DNA of 64,000 bases from Bin25 sp026709415 (GCA_965200045.1 OZ241330.1:1612001-1676000), one strand, 5' to 3'. Shown: positions 35,407 to 44,382, counted from the stretch's first letter. Made by a program: numbers and translations. The notes: generated by a model not told the origin, from the letters alone.

Positions 35407-36095
35407 TGAGAAATCATTCAAAAAAAATCATAATTGCTATTGATGGTAAAGCCTCCACTGGGAAAACAACCCTTGCCAAAAGACTAGCTAAGCATTATAG
35501 TTATGCACATATTGATACAGGCGCTATGTATCGAGCCGTGACATTTTATGCTTTGAAGCATTACCGAAAGGCCAATCATCAAATTGATATGCCAAGGTTA
35601 ATTGAGAATATCCATAACATTCACATTGAATTTAAAATTGACAGTTTTAAACAACGGTGTTTGCTCAATGGTATTGATGTCGATGATCAAATAAGATCCA
35701 TAGATGTTTCTGATTTTGTGAGTTTGGTTTCTACTTATTCACCGGTCAGGACCTATTTAGTTTCTCTTCAACAAAAAATCGGACAAAAGAAAGCCATAGT
35801 CATGGAAGGACGAGACATCGGTACAGTGGTTTTTCCCAAGGCGGAGTGTAAGATTTATTTGACAGCTAATCCAGAAATTAGAGCCAAAAGACGCTATAGA
35901 GAATTAATCCAATTGGGTCATCAGACAGACTTCAATGTGGTATTAAAAAATGTAATTAAAAGAGACTATATTGACCAATCTAGAAAACATTCCCCATTAA
36001 CAAAAGCCAGTGATGCTATTCAAATTGATGTTTCAGATTTAAACGCAGAACAAGTCTATTTAAAATCCAAAAAGATTGTCGATCAAAAATTATAG
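35406..36095 (+). CDS. cmk: Cytidylate kinase
   Basis: Cmk phosphorylates CMP and dCMP in pyrimidine nucleotide supply. The 229-residue protein has the P-loop IAIDGKASTGKTTLAKRLA, the nucleotide-binding DTGAMYRAVT, MEGRDIGTVVFP and the ATP-contact region TANPEIRAKRRYRE. There is no suitable ATG; the start appears to be TTG at 35406. The next gene is rpsA, the same order as in E. coli and most bacteria, although here 182 bases with a separate promoter lie between them. Confidence 0.95.
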   Translation: MRNHSKKIIIAIDGKASTGKTTLAKRLAKHYSYAHIDTGAMYRAVTFYALKHYRKANHQIDMPRLIENIHNIHIEFKIDSFKQRCLLNGIDVDDQIRSIDVSDFVSLVSTYSPVRTYLVSLQQKIGQKKAIVMEGRDIGTVVFPKAECKIYLTANPEIRAKRRYRELIQLGHQTDFNVVLKNVIKRDYIDQSRKHSPLTKASDAIQIDVSDLNAEQVYLKSKKIVDQKL

Positions 36096-36163
36096 TGTTA
36101 TTGACTTAAAGGTTTCTATTGCAAAAGATGACAAACAATAGGAGCTGTTTCGGATACTATTTT

Positions 36164-36171
36164 TATATTTG
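36164..36171 (+). promoter_or_regulatory. Predicted -7 promoter element of rpsA
   Basis: TATATTTG matches TAnnTTTG. It predicts a transcript starting near 36175 with a leader of about 100 bases before rpsA, unusually long for this window. Confidence 0.45.
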
Positions 36172-36228
36172 CAAACTTTTAAATTCAAGGGAAACAAAAA
36201 AGTAATCACGGAATATGAATAACCTCTT

Positions 36229-36264
36229 CTGTATATAGAATGAACGTTTCCTCGTATACAGAAT
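36229..36264 (+). promoter_or_regulatory. Repeat structure in the rpsA leader
   Basis: CTGTATA (36229-36235) and TATACAG (36255-36261) are 7-bp inverted repeats with a 19-base loop. The same bases also form a near-identical 11-base direct repeat, GTATA(T/C)AGAAT. The structure ends 14 bases before the rpsA ATG, so it could be a site where ribosomal protein S1 limits its own translation. That role is inferred. Confidence 0.35.
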
Positions 36265-36277
36265 ACAAATTAGCTAA

Positions 36278-38371
36278 ATGTCAAAAATCAAAACTCATCA
36301 AGAATCTGAAACCACTCCAGAAGAAACTCTAGTGGAAAATCCAGCGGCTGAAACAACAACCTCAGAAAAATTCAGTTCTCAAGAAGAACAAGAGCCCAAA
36401 ACAACCAAATTGGATGATGCGAATCAGAACCATGAAGCTATAGTAGAACAACCCACTGCAAACAAAACGATACCGGATTCCAAAGAGCAAAAACAGATTC
36501 AACCAACAACGGAGAAAGACATTTCTGAAGCTGAAGCCACTTCTTCTGATGCATTTTTAAACAACTTTGATTGGGAAAAGCATAAAGGGACTGCGGAATC
36601 CATTGGAGATAAAAAAATGAAGAGTTTTGAAACTCAAGTTGATGAAAACTTTTCAGGAACGGCTGGAAATTCTATCATAAAAGGAAAAATAATCCGCATT
36701 GCGGATCGAGAAGCTTTGGTGGATATCAATTCCAAATCTGAAGGGGTGATTTCTTTGAATGAATTCAGATATAACCAAGATTTAACTGAAGGAGATTTAG
36801 TGGATGTCATTGTGGATAAATCAGAAGACAAAACGGGTCAGCTCGTTTTATCTCATCGTAAGGCTCGTACCATCATCGCTTGGAAAAAAGTGAATGAAGC
36901 TTTCAAAAATGAAGAAATACTATCGGGGACGGTAAAATGTCGCACCAAAGGGGGCATGATTGTCGATATTCAAGGAATTGAAGCCTTTTTACCGGGTTCT
37001 CAAATTGATATTAAACAAATTAAAGACTATGACCAGTACATCAACAAGGTCATGGATTTTAAAATTGTTAAGATCAATCAAGAATTTAAAAACATAGTGG
37101 TGTCTCACAAAGTATTAATCGAAGCTGATATGGAGGAAATGAAACAAGAAATCATTTCTAAGCTCAAAAAAGGGAATGTCTTAAAAGGCACGGTTAAAAG
37201 TATCATGTCTTACGGTGTATTTATTGATTTGGGAGCTATTGATGGGTTGATTCATATTGGGGATTTGGCATGGAAGAGAATTAGTCATCCATCTGAAATT
37301 GTCGAGATCGATCAGACGCTGGATGTCGTTGTATTGGATTTTGATAAAGACGAAATCAAAATTCAATTGGGATTGAAACAGTTGGAAGATCATCCTTGGG
37401 AAAAGCTTAGTGCTGATATTAAAGAAGGATCGGAGTTAGAAGGAAAAGTGGTGATGATTTATGACTATGGTGTATTTGTAGAAGTAGAAAATGGGGTTGA
37501 AGGTTTTATGAAAGTCGTTGATATGTCATGGTCTACCTATTTAAGATCTGCGGGAGAATTTGTTAAAGAAGGAGACCTAGTAAAAGTCAAGGTGCTTTCA
37601 ATTGATGCTGAAGCTAGAAAATTGTCTCTTGGAATGAAACAATTAACCAAAGATCCATGGACGGATATTACTGAAAAGTATCAGATCAGAACCAAACATG
37701 AAGGGATCATTCGAAATTTAAAAGAGTTTGGTGTTTTTGTGGAATTAGAGCCTGGTATTGAAGGATTGGTTTATTTGAGTGATATTTCTTGGACCAAACG
37801 CATTAAACATCCTTCAGATTTATTCAAGTTAGGGGATAAAATTGAAGTCCTGGTTATGGACATCGACACCAAAGAACGTCGATTAAGACTTGGTCATAAA
37901 CAAACGAAGGTCAATCCGTGGGATAAATATGAAAAACAATACGCTGTAGGTACGGTTCATAAATTTAAAATTGATAAAGTCATCAATGGTGATGGGATTA
38001 TCAATTTTCAAGATAATTTGGTGATTTATGTCAAACGTAATGGCATGAAAACCGCCGAAGGAAAACCCTTGAAAAAAGGTCAAGAAGCGGAGTTTAAAAT
38101 CATTGAATTTAATAAAGATAGTTCTGCTGTTATCGCTTCACATACGGCTTTAATTAACGATCAAGAAAAAGAAAATGTGACCAAAAGAGATCAAGCACTT
38201 TCTAATAAGAGAGTCAAAAAAGCGACATTGGGAGAATTAGAAGGTTCGGTTCTTTCTGAACTTAAAAGTAAAATGGAAGATCAAACCGAGGAACCTAAAA
38301 AATTCGCTAAAAGGAAGAAACGGGATCGTGACGATAAGCCTTTTGTTATCGACACTGAAGATAGCCAATAA
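36278..38371 (+). CDS. rpsA: 30S ribosomal protein S1
   Basis: S1 binds mRNA on the small ribosomal subunit. The 697-residue protein has six S1 (OB-fold) domains after residue 120. The second (GGMIVDIQGIEAFLPGSQ) anchors S1 to the ribosome in other bacteria. The third to fifth are the most regular (YGVFIDLGAIDGLIHIGDL, YGVFVEVENGVEGFMKV, FGVFVELEPGIEGLVYLSDI), and the sixth is divergent. The first 110 residues are a low-complexity Glu/Gln/Thr-rich extension, and the end is lysine-rich. Both tails are typical of Bacteroidota S1 but absent in E. coli. A strong terminator follows. Confidence 0.95.
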   Translation: MSKIKTHQESETTPEETLVENPAAETTTSEKFSSQEEQEPKTTKLDDANQNHEAIVEQPTANKTIPDSKEQKQIQPTTEKDISEAEATSSDAFLNNFDWEKHKGTAESIGDKKMKSFETQVDENFSGTAGNSIIKGKIIRIADREALVDINSKSEGVISLNEFRYNQDLTEGDLVDVIVDKSEDKTGQLVLSHRKARTIIAWKKVNEAFKNEEILSGTVKCRTKGGMIVDIQGIEAFLPGSQIDIKQIKDYDQYINKVMDFKIVKINQEFKNIVVSHKVLIEADMEEMKQEIISKLKKGNVLKGTVKSIMSYGVFIDLGAIDGLIHIGDLAWKRISHPSEIVEIDQTLDVVVLDFDKDEIKIQLGLKQLEDHPWEKLSADIKEGSELEGKVVMIYDYGVFVEVENGVEGFMKVVDMSWSTYLRSAGEFVKEGDLVKVKVLSIDAEARKLSLGMKQLTKDPWTDITEKYQIRTKHEGIIRNLKEFGVFVELEPGIEGLVYLSDISWTKRIKHPSDLFKLGDKIEVLVMDIDTKERRLRLGHKQTKVNPWDKYEKQYAVGTVHKFKIDKVINGDGIINFQDNLVIYVKRNGMKTAEGKPLKKGQEAEFKIIEFNKDSSAVIASHTALINDQEKENVTKRDQALSNKRVKKATLGELEGSVLSELKSKMEDQTEEPKKFAKRKKRDRDDKPFVIDTEDSQ

Positions 38372-38427
38372 AAGTTGGTGAATGAATTTGAACATAGTTT
38401 TTCCGATGGAATTCAACTAATTAAACC

Positions 38428-38452
38428 CCTCCAGAAATGGAGGTTTTTTTTT
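38428..38452 (+). terminator. Rho-independent terminator of rpsA
   Basis: CCTCCA and TGGAGG form a 6-bp stem with a GAAA tetraloop, followed by nine T residues, 57 bases after the rpsA stop. This is the clearest terminator in the window. Confidence 0.9.
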
Positions 38453-38525
38453 GCAATTGGAAAATTAAAAGCGCCTTAATTGAAACAGATCCAAGTCGAA
38501 CTAAAGTTTAAAATACCAGTGAATG

Positions 38526-38533
38526 TAAATTTG
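38526..38533 (+). promoter_or_regulatory. Predicted -7 promoter element of the pyrR-ppx run
   Basis: TAAATTTG matches TAnnTTTG. It lies between the rpsA terminator and pyrR and would give a leader of about 19 bases, too short for a PyrR-binding attenuator. Confidence 0.45.
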
Positions 38534-38555
38534 TAACTTATAGAGAAGTAGTTTG

Positions 38556-39095
38556 ATGCAACGTATTCTATTAGATCAACAAAAAATTCAAATTATCCTC
38601 CATCGTTTATGTTGTCAATTAATTGAACGCTATGGGAGACTAGAAAATACGGTATTGGTGGGGTTACAACCTAGAGGAACATTTCTTTTAGATCGAATAA
38701 TTAAACTATTAAAATACCAGTATCAAATTGAAGATGTTCAAAATGGCAAACTCGATGTGACTTTTTTTAGAGATGATTTTCGCCATTCAGAAAAGCCCAT
38801 GACCGCTAATCAAAATTTAATGAATGTCGTCATTGAAAATCGTCAAGTGGTTTTGATTGACGATGTGTTTTTTACTGGACGAAGTGTACGCGCTGCATTG
38901 ACAGCTATTGAAAGTTATGGTCGGCCATCCACTATTGAACTGATGGTTTTAGTTCATCGGCGATTTAGTCGGCACTTACCCATAAAACCCGATTACATTG
39001 GTATTCAAATGGATGCATTGGTTGGAGATAAGGTTAAAGTTTCTTGGATTGAAAATGATGAGAAAGACGTGGTTTACCTTCAAAAGAGAACTTAA
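38556..39095 (+). CDS. pyrR: PyrR bifunctional protein (pyr regulator/uracil phosphoribosyltransferase)
   Basis: PyrR proteins bind PRPP and UMP; in Gram-positive bacteria they regulate pyr genes by attenuation and also have uracil phosphoribosyltransferase activity. The 179-residue product has the PRPP motif VVLIDDVFFTGRSVRAAL, LVGLQPRGTFL and the C-terminal DYIGIQMDALVGDKVKVSW. The start is ATG at 38556, one codon after a TTG. It is directly followed by pyrB, which fits a regulatory link. The upstream DNA has no room for a classical pyr attenuator, so the mode of control may differ. Confidence 0.9.
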   Translation: MQRILLDQQKIQIILHRLCCQLIERYGRLENTVLVGLQPRGTFLLDRIIKLLKYQYQIEDVQNGKLDVTFFRDDFRHSEKPMTANQNLMNVVIENRQVVLIDDVFFTGRSVRAALTAIESYGRPSTIELMVLVHRRFSRHLPIKPDYIGIQMDALVGDKVKVSWIENDEKDVVYLQKRT

Positions 39096-40049
39096 ATGGG
39101 AACCTTAAGTGTGCAAAATCTTATTGGTATCAAATACTTACAAAAAAACGATTTGGATCTCATTTTTGACATGGCTACACACTTTAAAGAAGTCATCAAT
39201 CGACCAATCAAAAAGGTGCCGAGTCTTAGAGATTATACCATTGCTAATTTATTTTTTGAAGATAGTACACGAACTAAATTATCGTTTGAAATTGCTGAAA
39301 AACGACTGAGTGCCGATGTGATTAACTTTTCATCTTCTAATTCATCTATAAAAAAAGGCGAATCCCTACTCGACACGGTTAAAAATATATTGGCTATGAA
39401 AGTTGATCTGATTGTGGTGAGACATCCAAACCCTGGGGCAGCCCTATTTCTTTCTCAAAAGATAAATGCAACCATCATCAATGCAGGAGATGGCACCCAT
39501 GAGCATCCCACGCAAGGATTGTTGGATTGTTATTCTTTATTGGAAAAATTCGGATCATTAGACGGGAAAAAAATAGCCATTGTAGGGGACATTGCTCATT
39601 CTAGAGTGGCTCTTTCAAATATCTATGCATTAAAAAAATTAGGAGCTGAAGTATGTCTATGTAGTCCTAAATCATTGATTCCTCAAAATGTCGAAAAATT
39701 AGGAGTCCATCAAAGCACAAACCTACTTGAAACGCTCCAATGGAGCGACGCTGTCAATATGCTTCGAGTTCAAAAAGAGCGAATCCAAAAGGCATCATAT
39801 CCAAGTTTGAGGGATTATGCATTGCAATTTGGTCTTACGAAGCCACTGATGGAAAAACTTGATAAATTCCTTGTCATTTTACATCCCGGACCAATAAATA
39901 GAGGAATAGAAATCACCAGTGAAGTGGCCGATTCGGATCAAGCCATTATTCTTGACCAAGTCGAAAATGGGGTGGCTATCAGAATGGCCGTCATCTATCT
40001 GTTGGTTTCGAAATTGAAAATGTCTACAGATGAAAGTCCAATTACTTGA
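39096..40049 (+). CDS. pyrB: Aspartate carbamoyltransferase catalytic subunit
   Basis: PyrB joins carbamoyl phosphate to aspartate, the first committed step of pyrimidine synthesis. The 317-residue protein has the carbamoyl-phosphate site FFEDSTRTKLSFE, HPTQGLLDCYSL, and the aspartate-side loop HPGPINRGIEI. It starts immediately after pyrR and overlaps the next small gene by 20 bases. No regulatory subunit gene (pyrI) is nearby, which fits a stand-alone class B or C enzyme controlled at the gene level. Confidence 0.96.
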   Translation: MGTLSVQNLIGIKYLQKNDLDLIFDMATHFKEVINRPIKKVPSLRDYTIANLFFEDSTRTKLSFEIAEKRLSADVINFSSSNSSIKKGESLLDTVKNILAMKVDLIVVRHPNPGAALFLSQKINATIINAGDGTHEHPTQGLLDCYSLLEKFGSLDGKKIAIVGDIAHSRVALSNIYALKKLGAEVCLCSPKSLIPQNVEKLGVHQSTNLLETLQWSDAVNMLRVQKERIQKASYPSLRDYALQFGLTKPLMEKLDKFLVILHPGPINRGIEITSEVADSDQAIILDQVENGVAIRMAVIYLLVSKLKMSTDESPIT

Positions 40050-40359
40050 CCAACAGATTTATTTGATTAGTCAAGATTCGAGCAAATTCGATTTTGTGTC
40101 TAAATTCATTGGGGAATCTACATTTAATCAAAATCCATATAGTATCATAGTAACACAGTCTGGATGTGAAAAGGATTTGGATTTCAAAGCATTAAATCTC
40201 ATATCAAGTAAACTCCACAAATTAAATCTAATTTTGGTGTTGGTTTTTCAAAATGAACCCCCTGATTTTTTATCGGATGAGATTATCAGCGTGCCAACTT
40301 TAACCGAAGCTATTGATTATATACAACTCGATAGAATTCAAAAGGAACTTTTAGAGTAA
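40030..40359 (+). CDS. Conserved Bacteroidota protein between pyrB and rnz, function unknown
   Basis: This 109-residue protein has no named domain that I can assign. From memory, small proteins of this size with a C-terminal pattern DEI-x-x-VPTLTEA followed by an acidic helix occur beside rnz in many Flavobacteriia and relatives; here the pattern is DEIISVPTLTEAIDYIQLD. The predicted alternation of strands and helices and the length resemble a STAS-type fold, but that is a guess. It overlaps pyrB by 20 bases and rnz starts right after its stop. The position suggests a partner or regulator of RNase Z. Confidence 0.65.
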   Translation: MKVQLLDQQIYLISQDSSKFDFVSKFIGESTFNQNPYSIIVTQSGCEKDLDFKALNLISSKLHKLNLILVLVFQNEPPDFLSDEIISVPTLTEAIDYIQLDRIQKELLE

Positions 40360-41142
40360 ATGAAACTAACCATTTTGGGCTGTCACTCTTCAACACCAAG
40401 GCCTGACTGTTTTAATTCAGCACAGGTTTTGAGTCTAGGTAATATTGGGGTTTTAATTGATTGTGGAGAAGGAACACAGATGCAATTGAAAAAAGCGCGA
40501 ATTCACTTGAAAGATATTGATATTGTTTTGATTTCTCATTTACATGGTGATCACTTTTATGGATTGATAGGCTTTTTGACTTCTCATGATCACAATATCC
40601 GTAAAAAATCAATTTCTGTTTATGGACCCATAGGACTGAACGAAATTATTCAAGCACATCTAAGAGTTACCAATAAATCTTTGTCCTACCCACTGAACAT
40701 TATTGAATTAGGGCAAACCGAAAGTATTGAGATTATCAAGGACGCACAACTAAGTATTAAAACCGTTCCTCTAAAACATCGCATATATACTAATGGATTT
40801 CTTATTGAATATACTTACAAAGATTTACATATTCTGTATGCCTATTGTAGTGATACAGCCTATGACCCCAAAATTATTCCTATCATTAAAGGGGCCCATT
40901 GGCTATATCATGAAGCCACTTTTTTAGATATGCATAGTAGCAAAGCTGAACAAACTAATCATTCCACAGCCAAACAGGCGGCTTTGATTGCTCTCAAAGC
41001 CGGTGTCAAAAAATTGATAATCGGTCATTATTCTGCTAGGTATAATAACTATGAAAATCACTTAAAAGAAGCAAGAGAAATATTTGCCAATACAGAATTA
41101 TCTCAAGATTTAAAAGTTTTTAATCTCAAAGAAATCCTATAG
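40360..41142 (+). CDS. rnz: Ribonuclease Z, compact form
   Basis: RNase Z cuts the 3' trailer from tRNA precursors. The 260-residue metallo-beta-lactamase fold has SHLHGDHFYGL (the HxHxDH metal motif), PLKHRIYTNGF, CSDTAYD with the bridging aspartate, HEATF, NHSTAKQAA and IGHYSARY. Common bacterial forms are about 300-310 residues. The missing part is the flexible arm with its GP motif that would lie between GFLIEY and LYAYCSD and that grips the tRNA elbow in Bacillus and E. coli enzymes. Such armless forms may bind tRNA differently or use a partner. The assignment is strong for the family, less so for classical tRNA activity. Confidence 0.85.
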   Translation: MKLTILGCHSSTPRPDCFNSAQVLSLGNIGVLIDCGEGTQMQLKKARIHLKDIDIVLISHLHGDHFYGLIGFLTSHDHNIRKKSISVYGPIGLNEIIQAHLRVTNKSLSYPLNIIELGQTESIEIIKDAQLSIKTVPLKHRIYTNGFLIEYTYKDLHILYAYCSDTAYDPKIIPIIKGAHWLYHEATFLDMHSSKAEQTNHSTAKQAALIALKAGVKKLIIGHYSARYNNYENHLKEAREIFANTELSQDLKVFNLKEIL

Positions 41143-41157
41143 GAACCCCTTAATCTA

Positions 41158-41802
41158 ATGAAGAAAGACCTTGGTCAGATCAGAACTCAATATCAAAGTC
41201 CACCTCTTTTAGAAAAAGAGGTTTCTCAAAATCCATTGGAAGAGTTTTCTAAATGGTTTGAACGAGTTTCTGCTGATAAAAAATTAAAAGAACCCAATGC
41301 TATGATTTTGTCGACCATCGGATTGGATGGATACCCCAAAAGTCGCATTGTCTTGTTAAAATTTTATGATACCAACGGATTTGGGTTTTATACGAATTAT
41401 CAAAGCGATAAAGCAAAAGCCATTTCAAACAATCAAAATGTAAGTCTGGGTTTTTATTGGCCACATCGATATCAACAAGTCTTAATCAAAGGAAAAGCCA
41501 ATAAAACGGACTTGGTCACTTCCCAACAATATTTTGAATCCAGACCAAAAGGGAGTCAAATCTCCGCCTTGTTATCACACCAAAGTTCAATTGTTGATAA
41601 TCGATCCGTGTTGGAAAAAAAATTTAAAACCTTGAAAAAGCAATATGCCGATAAGTCAGTGCCAAAACCTTCCAACTGGGGGGGCTATCAAGTAATCCCT
41701 ATAGAATATGAATTTTGGCAGGGACAAAAGAACAGATTGCATGACCGACTCCGATATTCCAATAATTCAGGAATTTGGAAAATTGAACGACTAGCCCCTT
41801 GA
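41158..41802 (+). CDS. pdxH: Pyridoxamine 5'-phosphate oxidase
   Basis: PdxH is the FMN enzyme that oxidises pyridoxine or pyridoxamine 5'-phosphate to pyridoxal 5'-phosphate. The 214-residue product shows the FMN-binding RIVLLKFYDTNGFGFYTNY, followed by SDKAKAISNN, and the C-terminal EFWQGQKNRLHDRLRY, which holds the substrate phosphate. Its position in the pyr-ppk run has no obvious metabolic logic. Vitamin B6 is the cofactor of ThrC encoded at the other end of this window. Confidence 0.96.
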   Translation: MKKDLGQIRTQYQSPPLLEKEVSQNPLEEFSKWFERVSADKKLKEPNAMILSTIGLDGYPKSRIVLLKFYDTNGFGFYTNYQSDKAKAISNNQNVSLGFYWPHRYQQVLIKGKANKTDLVTSQQYFESRPKGSQISALLSHQSSIVDNRSVLEKKFKTLKKQYADKSVPKPSNWGGYQVIPIEYEFWQGQKNRLHDRLRYSNNSGIWKIERLAP

Positions 41803-41809
41803 AGTTAAC

Positions 41810-42304
41810 ATGAAAAAAGTAATATTTCTCAGACATGCCAAATCACAGTGGGATTTTGTTCATGGACCAGTCAGCGATCGAGACCGGCCTATCAAAAAGA
41901 AAGGAATTTACAGAATGCAATTACTAATTCAATATTATGATGGTTATTTTCATCATGTAGATAAAGTGTATTGTTCACCAGCCAAAAGAGCATTGCAAAC
42001 CGCTAAATTGTTGGTTAAAGGATTTAATTGGGTGTCAGAAATTTTAGAAGTTAAAGAAGAATTATATAATTTTTCAGATGAACCTGTTTTAGAGTTTATC
42101 TCGCGATTAGATGATCAATTGAATACGGTTGTTTTGGTCGGACATAACCCTGCTTTTGAATCATGCATCAATCAATTGGGAAATACAGACTTTGATCACT
42201 TGCCAACAGCGAGTTTTGGCATGATTTCTTTTAAAGAAAATTCGTGGAAAAAAATCCAGAATGGTTCTGTTGTTTTGTGTCTTCCCGGAGAAAGAGAAGG
42301 ATGA
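41810..42304 (+). CDS. sixA: Histidine phosphatase, SixA type
   Basis: The 164-residue protein belongs to the histidine phosphatase superfamily. It has the phospho-acceptor motif FLRHAKSQW at the N-terminus and the second catalytic histidine in VLVGHNPAFE. In E. coli SixA dephosphorylates phosphohistidine on a phosphotransferase protein. The substrate in Bacteroidota is unknown. The ATGA overlap with ppk suggests translational coupling, so a role linked to polyphosphate or phosphate metabolism is possible but inferred. Confidence 0.87.
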   Translation: MKKVIFLRHAKSQWDFVHGPVSDRDRPIKKKGIYRMQLLIQYYDGYFHHVDKVYCSPAKRALQTAKLLVKGFNWVSEILEVKEELYNFSDEPVLEFISRLDDQLNTVVLVGHNPAFESCINQLGNTDFDHLPTASFGMISFKENSWKKIQNGSVVLCLPGEREG

Positions 42305-44382
42305 ACAAAAAATATATCTATCGTGATTTAAGTTGGTTGGATTTCAATGCTCGGGTGCTTCAAGAAGCTGAAGATGAATCTGTCCCATTACTTGAGCGAT
42401 TGAGGTTTGTAGGTATATTTTCCAATAACCTAGATGAGTTTTTCCAAGTTCGTTATGCTACTTTAAAACACATATCTCTTTCAGATAAGTCTAATCATCG
42501 ATTATTCGATGGATTTTTGATTTCAGATTTACTATCGATGATTACCGATAAGGTAATTTCTCTACAACAAAAAAGTGCTGAAGCCTTAGAAAAAATTCAA
42601 AGGGAATTAGCACGGCAAAACATACATTTTGTCGATGAAACTGGTGTTTCTCCTAAACAAGAAAAATTTCTTAAAAACTACTTTTTAAAGAAAGTCAACA
42701 ACTTGCTTTCGATTTTGTTTTTAACAGATTCAACTCCTGAAAACCCTACTAATAGCAATATCCTTTTAGCTGTAAAAATCATAACTCAATCAGAAAACCT
42801 TAATTCGAATCAGTCTCAATATGCATTGATAGAAATACCCAAAGAAGTTGACCGATTTGTTGTTTTACCTAAAGAACGGGGAAGTGATCAACGAAGTGTC
42901 ATTTTAATTGATGATGTGATCAGATTGAATTTAAATTTACTTTTCCATCCTTTTAATTGCATCGATATAGAAGCACATATGATCAAAGTCACTAGAGATG
43001 CCATTTTAGATCTTGAAGATGATTTTTCAAAAAGTTATGCAGAAAAGATTAAATCCAGTGTTGAAGAAAGGATCTTAGCTGAACCGGTTCGTTTGGTTTA
43101 CGATCAAAATATTTCAAGTGATACGTTAGATATTATCAAACAAAAGTTAGGTGTCAATAAATACGATGGTCATATTCCTGGTGGACGATACCACAACCGT
43201 AGTGATTATTTAAACTTTCCCTCTTTGGGAAGAAAAGATCTTCAATACAAAGTTCTTGAACCTTTAAATGTCCCAAATTTATCTTTAGAACGTAGCTTGT
43301 TAGCGGCCATAAAAAAAAGGGATTATTTGGTCCATACACCCTTTCAAAATTTTAATTATGTTGTGAAATTGTTGCAAGAGGCGGCTCTAGATCCCACGGT
43401 AAAGACCATCAAAATAACCATCTATCGATTATCTAAAATTTCTAATGTAGTTCGTGCACTTATCAATGCGGCCCGTAATGGGAAAAAAGTTTTGGCCCAA
43501 ATTGAACTTCAAGCTCGATTTGATGAGAGTAATAACCTCATCCATGCTCGTGCGCTTGAGGATTCTGGAGTTGAACTTATTTTTGGAATCTCGGGATTAA
43601 AAGTTCATGCTAAAATTTGCCTAATTGAAAGGTTAGAGAACGATAAAGTAAAGCGTTATGGTTTTATTTCAACTGGTAATTTCAACGAAGGGGCTTCTCG
43701 GGTCTATACAGATTATTCTTTGTTGACCTCCAATCAAGAAATTTTAAAAGATATAGGAAAAGTGTTTGATTTTCTTAAAAGTCCCTATATGAGATACAAG
43801 TTTAAACACATTGTGGTATCACCAAACCATACTTTCAATACGTTTAAAAAGTTAATGAACCAAGAAATCAAAAACCATAAAAAAGGACTGCCTTCAGGGA
43901 TTCGTATAAAAGTCAACAGTCTTTCTAATCGTTTGATTATCAATCAACTATACAAAGCGAGTCAACATAAAGTCCAAGTCGATTTAATTGTCAGAGGAAT
44001 TTGTTGTTTGGTTCCAAAAATTAAAGGAAAGAGTGAAAATATAGAAATTATTAGTATTGTGGATCGATTTTTGGAACATTCAAGAGTTTATATTTTTACC
44101 AACGCAGGGGATCCTAAAGTGTTTATTTCTTCAGGCGATTTGATGACTAGAAACCTTCATAGTAGAGTAGAAGTTACGGTTCCAATTTATAGCCAAGAAC
44201 TAAAAAACCAGATCATTGATACTTTTGAAATTTATTGGAATGACAAATTAAAAGCCCGACTAATCAATCAAGAACCGCAAAATAAGTTTAGAATTTCTGA
44301 GCAAAAAAATCAGCAAGGATCACAACTTGAAGTCTATAAATATTTAAAACTACAGTCAGAATCTTTGGTTCGTGAGAATTGA
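42301..44382 (+). CDS. ppk: Polyphosphate kinase 1
   Basis: Ppk1 builds polyphosphate from ATP, reversibly. The start is ATG at 42301 (MNKKYIYRDLSWLDFN, the usual opening of PPK1), inside the end of sixA by four bases. The frame is open further upstream, but that part is the shifted translation of sixA. The 693-residue protein has the catalytic histidine in GLKVHAKICLI and the second conserved histidine in EHSRVYIF, plus the ATP-site region STGNFNEGASR. Together with the ppx gene it makes a synthesis and degradation pair in one operon. Confidence 0.96.
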   Translation: MNKKYIYRDLSWLDFNARVLQEAEDESVPLLERLRFVGIFSNNLDEFFQVRYATLKHISLSDKSNHRLFDGFLISDLLSMITDKVISLQQKSAEALEKIQRELARQNIHFVDETGVSPKQEKFLKNYFLKKVNNLLSILFLTDSTPENPTNSNILLAVKIITQSENLNSNQSQYALIEIPKEVDRFVVLPKERGSDQRSVILIDDVIRLNLNLLFHPFNCIDIEAHMIKVTRDAILDLEDDFSKSYAEKIKSSVEERILAEPVRLVYDQNISSDTLDIIKQKLGVNKYDGHIPGGRYHNRSDYLNFPSLGRKDLQYKVLEPLNVPNLSLERSLLAAIKKRDYLVHTPFQNFNYVVKLLQEAALDPTVKTIKITIYRLSKISNVVRALINAARNGKKVLAQIELQARFDESNNLIHARALEDSGVELIFGISGLKVHAKICLIERLENDKVKRYGFISTGNFNEGASRVYTDYSLLTSNQEILKDIGKVFDFLKSPYMRYKFKHIVVSPNHTFNTFKKLMNQEIKNHKKGLPSGIRIKVNSLSNRLIINQLYKASQHKVQVDLIVRGICCLVPKIKGKSENIEIISIVDRFLEHSRVYIFTNAGDPKVFISSGDLMTRNLHSRVEVTVPIYSQELKNQIIDTFEIYWNDKLKARLINQEPQNKFRISEQKNQQGSQLEVYKYLKLQSESLVREN

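Noticed and set aside
38453..38555. Pyr attenuator or PyrR-binding leader before pyrR
   Set aside because: Only about 100 bases separate the rpsA terminator from pyrR, the predicted leader is about 19 bases, and no alternative hairpins are visible.
42244..42300. Longer ppk reading frame starting at 42244
   Set aside because: The extra 19 codons lie inside sixA and do not match PPK1. The family's normal beginning is at the ATG at 42301, with an ATGA overlap.
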